A stretch of DNA of 64,000 nucleotides from Ascidia mentula (Eukaryota; Chordata; Ascidiacea; Phlebobranchia; Ascidiidae), in contig OX387204.1 of NCBI GenBank assembly GCA_947561715.1, forward strand, positions 5,771,001 to 5,835,000, in the 5' to 3' direction. The position numbers and the translations under genes are program-made. Under the pieces are notes generated by a model that was not told where the DNA came from, did no database searches, and saw only the letters and a program-made list of their open reading frames with translations. Positions within the stretch are counted from its first letter, which is position 1, and each line of letters starts with the position of its first letter. Positions 14,101 to 27,800 of this stretch are shown piece by piece.

Positions 14101-17100
14101 TTACTACTACGCCGTCCAATTGGGAGATCAAGTAACAAGGAAAACCACATCCCTGACGTGAATTGGTGGCATGATGACTTGCCTTTTTTGGGGAGTATGC
14201 GCATAGGCTACGTTGATCCCAGGCTTAATTGCATTATAGCAATAAACTGTCGAATATTATAGGTGTAATCGCTGGACCGTTGGTTGCTAAATAACAAACC
14301 AGTAAGCTTGAATGTAGCCAATTCCAATGCAATAGTTGAGTTGACAGAATGATTGCATGTGCTTTGATACTTTTAAGCGCCTGATGGTGACAAATGTTCA
14401 GTCTGTTCTTGCTGAGACACATGATCCATTCAATCCCGTAAATATATATGTTATTTTCCCTGGTGGCTTGGTTGAGGGTCACGTTTTTATCTGTCTTAAG
14501 TAAACTGCGGTTTTTCTTTTGACATGCTTTAACCCTTAGGCGGAAAGGCGTTCCCGCTAAACAGCATTCTTGGGGGTTTAGCTCATTTACACTTTATCGC
14601 AAGACAAATATTTTGCGTTTACCAGTTAGATTTGCAGATGGACCCAAGTGCACAGAAAACACGATTAGTTCGTACACTCGTCTATGTTTCTTGATTGTTT
14701 GATGTTTAGTTTTGATCTGGAGTTTGGCACGCTTCTCCCGAAGATATGTGTTTGCAAACATGTTGACTTAAAATATTATTAAGCGGTAGCACAATGGAAG
14801 AATACATGGACTCTGTTGCTTTTGGGGATTATGTTTATAATAAATTAAGATGACTTTTGCCAAGGTTTCCTGACGTTGTTGCGGTCACGCTGCATCTTTT
14901 GTTTAACTTTCGGTGTTTTGTGGTGGCTTAAATCCGGATAAATCCGAAATCGCCGAGGAAACCGTTTCGTCATTGTCAGTTGTTTATTGCAATGCAAAAC
15001 AAATTTTTGACGTGCGTTTTCATTATTCCAATGTTTAAAAGTTCAAGCCTGCTTGGTTCATGTTTAGCATCAGACACGTTTACTTGAAAAACACGTTGCT
15101 CGAAAGCGATGGTTGTTTGTAACAATTGGCATCCAACATTAACGACCGTATCTTTGCCTTAAACACAAATTGATTCAATCTTCGTGGAGAAATGAAACCT
15201 GGATGTGATTACAACTCAATTACTCACGGATGTAAAGAGTTTGTGTGTGGGCGCTGGCAAAATTTGTGTGATTTTTGGATTGTGACGTCAGGATCACATA
15301 AATGTACGGGATGCCTCAAGCCGACAGTGTCTATTATAACTTTCTACGGTATATGCCTGCACCCAAAGGGGTAACAATAACTTCATTTCGGTCGCTTTGT
15401 TTCCGTGGACGTGCGAGACGTAACATTCGGTCTCTGTTTACATTTTCTCTCTGATATCGCGAAGTGATGTCGCCCGTTGCTCTTATAGCTCAAGGGCGTT
15501 TACCTGCTGCAGCTCAAGCGCTTGAGCCGATTTCCTTCGTGCCGACGCGAATGTGACGAGCTGCACGCGCCGCTCTTGCGCTTGTTGCCTCTATAACAGG
15601 ACTGACACCACTATCATCTAAAATCTATTCAGTTGTTTTTCTTGTTGCAAGGTTTTCTTTAAAATGGTAAATCCACTTTAGAGTAACTGGGGAAGTGTTT
15701 GTACTGTCTTGTTGTTTTTCGCGCCAACGGGATGGGCCACCCCTTTTTTATTCATGCCACCACTCGAAGCAAATTTATTTATGTACAGTCTTGTTGCTGA
15801 ACCTATAACCAATGTCATTTCCTAAGCTTTTTGCAATTCGAAATTTGAGATTTAAACGGTTTGACTGTCAAGCAACTCAGTGCAGGTTTACATCAAGTTT
15901 TATTGTCACCGCAACTCAACCAGCGCTATGATTTGTTCGTGCTGGGGATTTAAGATTCACAAGAGCCCTCGGAACCCTTGAACGTCGACTGGGCTGAACG
16001 CTCAAACAATCATTGCTGCCTTGGTTTAATTGCTGAGTGCTGCTGTTGCGTTTTGTATTTGACAATACATATTGTACTGAAGCTTAGAACAGCGCTGGAG
16101 ATCAATATGTTGTGTTAGATTATAAAGACCAAACCAATGTCAGGATACGAAGTGTTGCTCTTGTGCTATCGTTCAGGGGTTTACTGATGTTGGTATTTTT
16201 GTTTTGCTGTGCTACGTAATCAACTTTTTGCACGAAGTGTTTAAACTTGTCGTAGACTTAAGCGAGCGTCATCGGATGGATCTTCGAACTATTTACTACG
16301 TTTAACCGTCGACCGCAGCAATCTTACAGATATGAAGTGTTTTAGACTTTATTTGCGGAAATGTAAGCGAAGATGTCGTTCGCCTCCAGCGTTGTCAAGC
16401 ATTGTTCAATTACGCGCTGGTTCTACGTCATAATTGCAGTACTTCGTGAATTTCGACCGCTTGAGCGTATCAAACTTGATTTTCAACCCGACTCAAAAAG
16501 TTAAATTCACAATATTGCCTATTTCACGTGAATGTTAAAATGCCTTTCACGGATCACACGATTTGGTTCAGACAAATGTGTTGGCAGACCCGTGAACTTG
16601 TCTCGTTATAGCAAAATAGGCGTCTTGATGCTATGTAGGCTGGGACGCAACTAAATGGTACATTTTAAAGTTTTTTTCATGGTGAGTTTGGGATTTGCGT
16701 GTCTACCAAGGTGGCATACAGCAACTATCATCAAATAGAAGTGTTTTTTTCGTTTAAAACCGCTTGTCAATGCATCCAGCGCAGGGAAAGTCCGCGGCGT
16801 TGAATTAAGCGCAATTCAAGCGACCGCACTTACCACGTTCTCGTGATTCGGCATTTTCGTCGGAATATCGATGTTCAAATATCTTTCGCACTCCCAGAAA
16901 TATTCAACGACCACATTGACGAACCGTATAACTTTATTGGTGATGTTCAACCTCTAATAAATACAGAACGCTGTTTTCATTTTTACAGGGATTTAAAACG
17001 ATAGTTCATGCCAAGTAATTTTTAAAAGCCAAATCTAAAACACTGGCGAGTGGTCAAGTATTTTGCTCGTGATTATACCAAGCATTTTATCAATTCATGT

Positions 17101-17240
17101 GTTTTCTGATTTTTTTTTTTGGTAAACCAGGCTGCGCATTCGCAATGTATGTTTGTCGTGTTTTCGTTATGGAGATAATGAATTCTCTTTTAATGTTATA
17201 AGAGTACGATGCACGTGATTAAATTTATTGTGATTTCAAG
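11101..17240. other. No supported gene
   Basis: AT-rich intergenic-looking DNA. The longest frame (13651-14076) is low-complexity and rich in Phe, Leu and Tyr, as expected of T-rich sequence. A short cysteine-containing frame at 15192-15374 has no recognisable pattern. Confidence 0.5.
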
Positions 17241-17453
17241 TGAATCTTTTTTGACCACACCGGGATTTCCAAGCTATCCTGTACAAGAATTCCGATCAAT
17301 TTTCTTACTTGATACACGGGTCGAGGGCATTGACCGATCAAAAAAACGTGAATCTTTTGTGATCCTCCTGACACTTCCTATGAGTTACGCTCCTGGTGTT
17401 AACTATGACTTGGAAAATTTAGACCTCGGTTGGTACAAAGTCGTGGTTCCAAT
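17241..17453 (+). CDS. Isolated CUB-like exon candidate
   Basis: An open stretch of about 71 codons between an AG (TGATTTCAAG) and a strong donor (AATGTGAGTA). The motif FLTTPGFPSYP followed by a hydrophobic strand (IFLLD) recalls the start of a CUB domain, usually SPGYP or TPGFP then a tryptophan or leucine strand. The CUB cysteine pair is not seen within the exon. I could not link it to neighbouring exons: the next candidate at 17897 is in a different phase. It may belong to an unresolved + strand gene, be a relic exon, or be chance. Confidence 0.3.
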
Positions 17454-17896
17454 GTGAGTAGCCCTCGCAACATACCCGCATGCCCTATGACGTCAATGAG
17501 GCATGTCACGAACCCTGGTGGCTCGCGAGAGGCGTGATCCGGTGTAGGTGTCCACTCGCTAGAAAAGAGGTTATCCCGGGCACATAAACATGAGTAGGTT
17601 GTAATGGCTAAATTATTTGTGCCACCTCTGCTCTGTAAACGTCAGTGAAGAGATTTTCGCCAGCGCTATCACTGGGGAAACGTATGCACCAGCGGTCCGA
17701 TGAATGGCAGAGAGCTAAAACGGCTTGAGATTGGAAAACCTATAGCCTTTTGCTAAAACCGGTGTATTCAATTCGTACCTGTCATGCCACTTAAGCATAA
17801 ATGCTTCACACTTAGATTTGGATAAAACCATACCTTAGATAATACATGTGGATTCCCCCCTGTTTTCTATCATACTCTATGTTTTTAACCGTGTAG

Positions 17897-18019
17897 CAAT
17901 TTACATATCCACCACAGCGTATAACAACAGAGCTTGGCGCGCTTAGCTTTTCCAATACGCAAATGTTCGTTCACAACTTCACGCCTGATTCCAGGATCTG
18001 TCTCGTGAATGGTCGATGT
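17897..18019 (+). CDS. Coding-like segment, unknown
   Basis: An open frame starts after a candidate acceptor (GTGTAG) and reaches a donor-like CGATGTGAGC. It contains NFTPDSRICLVNGRC, the look of a secreted-protein exon. No family recognised, and its phase does not fit the CUB-like exon upstream. Low confidence. Confidence 0.18.
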
Positions 18020-18296
18020 GAGCGCGCTTTTCACGACTTTACCACATGCCCAGACTGCACGAGCCAAGCACGTACAACAGATTTAACTGTACAATGCGTT
18101 GTTGTGTCAGCAGTGTAATTGGCACCGGGCCATCGCTTGCCTAGCTCACATATCAATCAGCGATGCTTGTGGTGGTCCACCAAGGTGGTGCGATAACGCG
18201 TACGGGAGGAATAGCCTACCTTCTGCCCGTAATACCTCTAACTTGCTGCTAGGTTATTCGAATAGGAACGGTGCTTGGTTCTTCAGAATATTTTGA

Positions 18297-18812
18297 TTTG
18301 TGTTATACAGTTGGTTGACTGTGCAGAACCAGGAATTTGTTTGGTCTTACAACAGGACTGCTTTTTATTTGGTTAAAAACTGAATATTTGAAAACCTGTT
18401 TTAACCAGGTTTGGAATTCCTTCGTACATGTAACTTTTAACCTTTAGTTATGAGATCAGTTGTAGGCCCGCACTGTTTTTCGTCATGGTAAAGTAATCGC
18501 AAAGCTCTTACAAACGCCCAAGGCCTTGCATGACGATCTAGCGCAAAACTCGTTTTCAGAGATGGTTATCGGCCGTATCGCAAATACGTGCCCTATGGAA
18601 CAAAACATTGCAGAAACTACGTTTTGAAAGGCTTTGCAGCATCTTGTGTTGTCAAATGTATATATACACAAACATAATGACTTTTAGCTTCAAGGTGTTT
18701 TTGGAACTTACCATGAGATTGTTTATATACAGACGTGTGTAGTGTTTTTACATTGCAAACTGCCACGACTTCACAATTGTGCAATGCTGATTCGGTGAGC
18801 GAACGCAAGAAA
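18297..18812. other. Gene A upstream region
   Basis: About 0.5 kb without coding signal before gene A's start; the likely promoter and leader lie here. No TATA box convinces me. Confidence 0.4.
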
Positions 18813-21800
18813 ATGACGTCACAAGGTTTTTGCGTGCTGATGACGTTGCTCGTCATTGCCTTTCAGAGCTTCAGCTTCGTCCAAGCTTCCGTGGACGCTG
18901 TGAACAAAGGTAGATATATTCTATATGGTTTCCACTGTCCTGATCAATTAAACCGAAACGCTTATTATATTGTCACCAGGATTGCCATATCGTCCTCATT
19001 TCTAAAATTTGGCTAAAATCCTTATTTTTTTATGCTCCAATGTTGTTAAAGTAAACAATGAAGGCGGTCATATAACTTTTCCAGTAATTTCTATTTTAAA
19101 ATTAAAGGCAACCCTGTTTATCTTACATTTGTCACATGAACTTTATCTAACGTAGAGGGCGGCAAGGTTTTAGTGACACATAGCAACCAGATCGCTATGT
19201 GGTACTAGAAATGCCTTCGGTGTCAGAATATTTACTATAGAAGCCCATGCTACTTGGAAAAACATAGAAACACAAATTGATATGCACTGATCATTTTAAA
19301 GTAACTGATTGTTGTTGTTGCGTCCAATAGGTCAGGGCAACAGATCGTGTCCAGTACAGCTAACGATCACTGAAAATGTGCATAACGGCTGGCCGTTTAG
19401 CTTTAGCTGCGGGGACTACGTGAACTACGACTTTGATGAGTGGACTGTAAGTACATACTGTTCCTGTCTTAAGGGCGGTTACGTTTTTATACAATATCGG
19501 TATATTTCTGGGTGATAATATAACATAATCGACGCAATGTCACAATATGTTGCAGGATTGTGGTTGTGCAAATCGCACCACCTGTTAAGTGAACTCCTGG
19601 CTAATAATATAAACAACTCTTTTATCTTGAATAGTTGCTGTTCAAAGTTTTGGGCAAAAACACATTAAAGATGTACGTGTGCACAAAAGAATTGTCTAAC
19701 AAATAAAAAATAAACGTCTCCAGGTATTAGGCCTTACTATGATTTAAATCATTTGTAACCCTTTTCAGTGCGTCGTGAGCGAGGCTTCGTCAGGCGAGGT
19801 AATCTTCAATGCCACCGAGGATACGTATTACATGTACGACGTGAAGCACTTTCTTCAGTCGGTGCACGAGAACCACAGCGACGTCTACTACCTCGACATT
19901 ATAGTGAGTGATTGTTGTAACCGTGTGCAAGTTTCGTGTGGGAAATGTACACCTTTTGTTGACGAAGTTGGTGATTTTATGAGATATCCATCGTGTGTTT
20001 GCGGGAAAAATAGTGTTGAGGAAGCAGATCTAAAGATTTACGATGTTATTTCAAGCGCGTCGGCACAATAATTTTGGCAAAATCCGCAGCGGTTTGGTAA
20101 TTCCGAAAACAAACCTTTAGGTGCGTTACCTGGTATCAAAATTCAAGTGAAAGCTTTCGGGAAATTATCATTATTATCCTGAGGGACCGTTTCCAATTTT
20201 AAACCCTGATTTCTGCTTCAGACCTCAGACGGGGGCTGCTCTCGTTACGTAATTCAGCTCAATTTCAGCGACGTCGAATACACAACTTGTAACGAATCCT
20301 TGGTTAGCGTCGAGCATTGGGATTCAGACACGGAAATCGGAAAACAAATCAAACTGCGCTGCATCAGTGGTAAGTTCCGTGAATTCTCTGTGCTTTAAAT
20401 GTTCGAACTGCATTTGTACAAGAGATCGATTCTTCCAAATTTGCGCGTTATTTACTCCATACATTTGTGTTTCTATTTAAGCAATGTCTTTATATCTTTT
20501 AAACCAATATTCTACAGGCCCCGAAGATCCTTACCCCGTACATGCCAAGTATGAACACAATCACACTGTTATATGGCGGAGGAATTGTAGCGACGTGAAC
20601 GTCACTGGTGCATGGATCGACGATACTAAGCAGGTTGGTGAATTCGCGTGTTCCCCCAAATAATCTTTTAGGAAATGTGGCACACCGTGGCATTGGCTCA
20701 TGGAGAGTAAGTTACACTAAACAGTATCCTCTGACAGTCAGTGTGTTGCAGATGAACATTGACAAAATCGGCTACGAACATGCTGGGATCTACACGTGTT
20801 CGTTCGTCATCAACGGTCAAGAAAAGTTTCTGGCTCACCGAAAGATATGCGTCAAACGTAAGAAACCAGTTTTTTTTTATTCAAGCCGCGACTATAGAAC
20901 CAGCCAAGCGATCAACACATTCGAATTTGCCTGCAAAAACTTGCGATCAAATCTAAATATAACTGGCTTTGTTGATTGAGTTTAACGAACGTTTGCAAAA
21001 ACAAAATGCTCAAAATAAATTATACACCGGATGTTTAAATTTTTCATTATTGATGGTGCAATTTTTGATAATACCTAACTATAAAGTCAACAACTGTGTG
21101 ACAAATCGGCCATTTTTTACAGCCATGGCTTCCACCGGACGCGTGGTATTAAAATGCGCTCAGAGAAATTTCCGGGTGAACATGGGCCAAAAGGTGCTGT
21201 TCGAATGTGTGATGGACATGGGTAACGGCTACACAAAAAATTTACAGCACTCTGTGAAATGGAAAAAGGTAGATTTGTTGTGTATTTTACAGAAATCTAT
21301 TATTTTACGAACTGCCTTGTGCAGGCGGCATTCAGATTTTTTTTTTATTTTTTTTCTGCAGCGTTTCCTGTCCTTCCATAGACATTTATGGCCTGATCTA
21401 AATTTATAAAATTGTTCTCATTTCAGATGGTCGGGTCCAATGTCACCACGCTGTGTATGAACAACGCTCAAGAATTAACCGATGGCGTCGACCAGCGCAT
21501 GCATTGCAAGTTGTAAGTGTTGACTTTTATACGTATTTATAACGAGCATGCGAACATAAAGTAAGAAAAAAAATGATTTGGATCAACTTCAATACTTTGG
21601 TTGGGATGCTGGTAAACCTAATATGTTAAATACGATAGTCGAGATCGCCAAGTAAAAAGGCTTTTGCAGTGGGGTGTGCGACAGCATTTCTGCATGTCCT
21701 GTCTGTTTGAAAAAAACAACAAGTAAATAGTCAAATTCTTTTGTAATAAAATGTTGGTGAGGTTGTTGGCAAGATGTTAAACTAGTTATAACTTTACCCT

Positions 21801-24800
21801 GTCAAACCACAAAGTCGTCTGCGTTAAATATATCTTTTGAAATGTCTCATGGTGATTGGTCGCTGTGATAACTTTGCATTAGTTAGTTCCAAATGTGATG
21901 TTCCATGAAAACTAGGAACTAACTTCTATTTTGTGTACATCGGCTGTGGTTGTGCAAATCATGCAACAGAAATAAAAAATTTCAAAGCAAGCAACTTATT
22001 TTGTCCCAACTCAAAACACGTAACACATTACCCGCCTAAAAGCTTATTTTCCGGCTTTATTGTTATTATTATCATTAATAATCGCGAATTTGATCGTGAT
22101 TTACTCGTGACGCAACAAATCTTTTTCAGTGCAACTGACCCTCCTTGTTTTCTTCACGTTCCCACCGACGCAGAACTGGATGAGTCCCGTTTCATGACCA
22201 CTGTGAAGTTTTGGATCGAGTAAGAATAGTTGTTACAATTACACTGGCGTATTAACTATCTAAAAATAATAATCTATTAAAAATTTCTGTCATATATAAC
22301 TCACACATCATGCGCAAGTATACATCGTTTAAACAAATCTTGTTTCCACCAATTTTATGGTTTCGATGCCACATTGAGTACCTTTTTTGCTTTCGTTACA
22401 TTATGTTATTATGGGTTTACAAGGTGTCGTCCATAATAACATAAGTACCTTTTTTGCAAAATGTAAAGAAAGCAAAGCTTTGAACTATCTTTAAACATCA
22501 CAGCGAATCCATTCCCTTTGAAAATTTTTACAATAGCTAAACTCTTATGCAGCAAATTTAACAAGGTTTTATTTTGACCGACGCTTATCAGTTTTAGTCA
22601 AACCGTTTAAGTCGAAACGTTCGAAAAATTGAACCCCATAGTTCGGTTTGTAGCAACGTTATAGATTTTATAATACTTCCACCTGTATGTTTTAGTAACA
22701 TTTTCTCACAATGTATACTTACCCTGAAAGGCGTGTTTTGCTTTTTATTTTTGTACTTTGCCCAACAATCTTGGTTTTGCTATTCGTTACTATGTGGTTT
22801 CCACAGCAATGTTAAGGCGAAGGATCTTGGCGAATACGTGGTTGCTGTTCGACAAGATCATGAGGTGGTCGCCAACGTTACTCTCCTTGTGGAACTAAAT
22901 CGCGAGCCCCATGTGATCAGATCGTGTCCAGTACAGCTAACGATCACTGAAAATGTGCATAACGGCTGGCCGTTTAGCTTTAGCTGCGGGGACTACGTGA
23001 ACTACGACTTTGATGAGTGGACTGTAAGTACATACTGTTCCTGTCTTAGGGCGGTTACGTTTTAATACAATATCGGTCTTTTCTGGGTGATAATATAACA
23101 TAATCGACGCAATGTCACAATATGTTGCAGGATTGTGGTTGTGCAAATCGCGCCACCTGTTAAGTGAACTCCTGGCTAATAATATAAACAACTTTTTTAT
23201 CTTGAATAGTTGCTGTTCAAAGTTTTGGGCAAAAAAACATTAAAGATGTACGTGTGCACAAAAGAAATGTCTAACAAATAAAAAAAATACGTCTCCAGGT
23301 ATTAGGCCTTACTATGACATAAATCATTTGTAACCCTTTTCAGTGCGTCGTGAGCGAGGCTTCGTCAGGCGAGGTAATCTTCAATGCCACCGAGGATACG
23401 TATTACATGTACGACGTGAAGCACTTTCTTCAGTCGGTGCACGAGAACCACAGCGACGTCTACTACCTCGACATTATAGTGAGTGATTGTTGTAACCGTG
23501 TGCAAGTTTCGTGTGGGAAATTTAAACCTTTTGTTGACGAAGTTGGTGATTTTATGAGATATCCATCGTGTGTTTAAGGGGAAAATAGTGTTGAGGAAGC
23601 AGATCTAAAGATTTAGGATGTTATTTTTAGAGCGTCGGCACAATAATTTTGGCCAAAATCCGCGGCGATTTGGTAATTCCGATAACAAACCTTTAGGTGC
23701 GTTACCTGGTATCAAAATTCAAGTGAAAGCTTTCGGGAAATTATCATTATTATCCTGAGGGACCGTTTCCAATTTTAAACCCTGATTTCTGCTTCAGACC
23801 TCAGACGGGGGCTGCTCTCGTTACGTAATTCAGCTCAATTTCAGCGACGTCGAATACACAACTTGTAACGAATCCTTGGTTAGCGTCGAGCATTGGGATT
23901 CAGACACGGAAATCGGAAAACAAATCAAACTGCGCTGCATCAGTGGTAAGTTCCGTGAATTCTCTGTGCTTTAAATGTTCGAACTGCATTTGTACAAGAG
24001 ATCGATTCTTCCATATTTGCGCGTTATTTACTCCATACATATGTTTTCCTATATAAGCAATGTCTTTTTATTTTTCAAACCAATATTCTACAGGCCCCGA
24101 AGATCCTTACCCCGTGCATGCCCAGTATGAACACAATCACACTGTTATATGGCGGAGGAATTGTAGCGACGTGAACGTCACTGGTGCATGGATCGACGAT
24201 ACTAAGCAGGTTGGTGAATTCGCGTGTTCCTCCTAATAATCTTTTAGGAAATGTGGCACACCGTGGCATTGGATCATGGAGAGTAAGTTACACTAAACAG
24301 GATCCTCTGACAGTCAGTGTGTTGCAGATGAACATAGACAAAATCGGCTACGAACATGCTGGGATCTACACGTGTTCGTTCGTCATCAACGGTCAAGAAA
24401 AGTTTCTGGCTCACCGAAAGATATGCGTCAAACGTAAGAAACCATTTTTTTTTTTATTCAAGCCGCGACTATAGAACCAGCCAAGCGATCAACACATTCG
24501 AATTTGCCTGCAAAAACTTGCGATCAAATCTAAATATAACTGGCTTTGTTGATTGAGTTTAACGAACGTTTGCAAAAACAAAATGCTCAAAATAAATTGT
24601 TTCACCGGATGTTTAAATTTTTCATTATTGATGGTGCAAGTTTGAATAATACGTAACTATAAAGTCAACAACTGTGTGACAAATCGGCCATTTTTTGCAG
24701 CCATGGCTTCCACCGGACGCGTGGTATTAAAATGCGCTCAGAGAAATTTCCGGGTGAACATGGGCCAAAAGGTGCTGTTCGAATGTGTGATGGACATGGG

Positions 24801-27800
24801 CAACGGCTACACAAAAAATTTACAGCACTCTGTGAAATGGAAAAAGGTAGATTTGTTGTGTATTTTACAGAAATCTATTATTTTACTAAACTGCCTTGTG
24901 CAGGCGGCATTCAGATTTTTTTTTATATTTTTTTTCTGCAGCGTTTCCTGTCCTTCCATAGACATTTATGACCTGATCTAAATTTGTAAAATTGTTCTCA
25001 TTTCAGATGGTCGGGTCCAATGTCACCACGCTGTGTATGAACAACGCTCAAGAATTAACCGATGGCGTCGACCAGCGCATGCATTGCAAGTTGTAAGTGT
25101 TGACTTTTATACGTATTTATAACGAGCATGCGAACTTGAAGTAAGAAAAAAAATGATTTGGATCAACTTTAATACTTTGGTTGGGATGCTGGTAAACCTA
25201 ATAAGTTAAATACGATAGTCGAGATCGCCAAGTAAAAAGGCTTTTGCAGTGGGGTGTGCGACAGCATTTCTGCATGTCCTGTCTGCTTGAAAAAAACAAC
25301 AAGTAAATAGTCAAATTCTTTTGTAATAAAATGTTGGTGAGGTTGTTGGCAAGATGTTAAACTAGTTATAACTTTACCCTGTCAAACCACAAAGTCGTCT
25401 GCGTTAAATATATCTTTTGAAATGTCTCATGGTGATTGGTCGCTGTGATAACTTTGCATTAGTTAGTTCCAAATGTGATGTTCCATGAAAACTAGGAACT
25501 AACTTCTATTTTGTGTACATCGGCTGTGGTTGTGCAAATCATGCAACAGAAATAAAAAATTTCAAAGCAAGCAACTTATTTTGTCCCAACTCAAAACACG
25601 TAACACATTACCCGCCTAAAAGCTTATTTTCCGGCTTTATTGTTATCATTATTATAATTCGAATTGTTTACTCGTGACGCAACAAATCTTTTTCAGTGCA
25701 ACTGACCCTCCTTGTTTTCTTCACGTTCCCACCGACGCAGAACTGGATGAGTCCCGTTTCATGACCACTGTGAAGTTTTGGATCGAGTAAGAATAGTTGT
25801 TACAATTACACTGGCGTATTAACTATCTAAAAATAATAATCTATTAAAAATTTCTGTCATATATAACTCACACATCATGCGCAAGTATACATCGTTTAAA
25901 CAAATCTTGTTTCCACCAATTTTATGGTTTCGATGCCACATTGAGTACCTTTTTTGCTTTCGTTACATTATGTTATTATGGGTTTACAAGGTGTCGTCCA
26001 TAATAACATAAGTACCTTTTTTGCAAAATGTAAAGAAAGCAAAGCTTTGAACTATCTTTAAACATCACAGCGAATCCATTCCCTTTGAAAATTTTTACAA
26101 TAGCTAAACTCTTATGCAGCAAATTTAACAAGGTTTTATTTTGACCGACGCTTATCAGTTTTAGTCAAACCGTTTAAGTCGAAACGTTCGAAAAATTGAA
26201 CCCCATAGTTCGGTTTGTAGCAACGTTATAGATTTTATAATACTTCCACCTGTATGTTTTAGTAACATTTTCTCACAATGTATACTTACCCTGAAAGGCG
26301 TGTTTTGCTTTTTATTTTTGTACTTTGCCCAACAATCTTGGTTTTACTATTCGTTACTATGTGGTTTCCACAGCAATGTTAAGGCGAAGGATCTTGGCGA
26401 ATACGTGGTTGCTGTTCGACAAGATCATGAGGTGGTCGCCAACGTTACTCTCCTTGTGGAACTAAATCGCGAGCCCCATGTGATCAGCATCAACTACGTA
26501 ATCCTTATCTGCCTCTTGTGTGTTGTCTTCTTGCTTCTAGTGATTCTTCTGCTCTTCTGGCAGCGCTTCTACATCTGCTTGTATTACAAAAGGACATTTG
26601 GCAATTACGCAACAGGTATTTTACGACTCATTTTGTACAAAATTTAATCCTAATATAATAGTAAAAGCGTAATGGTTGCATTTTGATCGATTGTACAAAA
26701 GTAGCTATTTTTTTCAAATTCAAAGCGCAACAACATATTGAAATAAATATGCATGGTGCCATTAATTTGAATTCGGTAAGCTGCCCACAGATGGCCACTT
26801 TCTCGATGAGACCGTATAGGTTAAAACAACATCCATCTGTATGCAGTTCACAGAACTTTAATTCATTGAAAAAAAAATTTTTTTGGCGAATTCCTTTTTG
26901 CGCACAAAATATGTTTGAATGTTACTGACAAACGGAGCGCTATTGTGCAAACAGTAAATCTATCCTGAGAAGACGTTTGAAAATTTAACATGATGACAAA
27001 GCTGAAAAGGTGTATTCCCAACAAAACGCCCGGCCATGTTGCGCCACGCACTCAAAACATCCAAACAAAATGGAGGCTGCGGGCGCATGCAGCAGCATTG
27101 TTTACAAAACTTTTACTCACCACGCTGCGACCGCTGTGCTCATCAAGGCAGCTTACCCCGATCTTAAACGAGCCTTTTCCGGACTGGCATCGTAAACCCA
27201 GGTTGTCCGGTGTGGCTATTAAGGTCCCCCAATGATGATTGCATCCGCGCGGCGCTCACCAAGCTGAAAGTCCCCCCAATGGTTTATTAATTATCGACGA
27301 TGATGGGGCCCACCGCGAGCGTCCCGGTTCCGCAATCAATCAAGAATTAGGGCCTGCGCGGCGTCACTGACAGCCGCAACCGGTGTCGGCTCGCGTGAGG
27401 CGGAAAAAACATCGCTCAGGGTTATATTAGGATGCTGGAGCCTTCGTCCTGATCTCGGTGCTCAACAAAATGGCACTGGCATGTTTGTTTTAAAAACTTT
27501 CAAGTTTTTGTAAAGGTTTTACAAAAAAAAAGTTTAACAACAAAAATGTTGAAAAAAGTATGTCCTGATTTTTCGCTACAAGAGCCGTATTTGTCTAATT
27601 AATACACCTGCAAGCTTCGGTAACACACTGTCTGGTCTGTTGTTAAATCGTATATGTATTTGGAAGCATATTCGTCCAAAAAACAACAAGTGCAAACCCG
27701 AATGATTTTTTTGGGAATTCGACCCAAGATTTTAGAATTCGACTGAATGCAATCGTTGGACTGATACTGCATGCACATTGCATTCAAATAAGACTTTTGT

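Noticed and set aside
20672-20706. 35-base mini-exon between the two Ig2 exons of gene A
   Set aside because: It would need flanking introns of about 35-38 bases, and the paralogues show a direct phase 0 junction to the next exon. The single-intron model is simpler.
19344-26487. Reading the two ectodomain copies as two separate genes
   Set aside because: The first copy has no TM or TIR exons and the second has no signal peptide; the junction is an in-frame exon fusion, so one gene is the better model.
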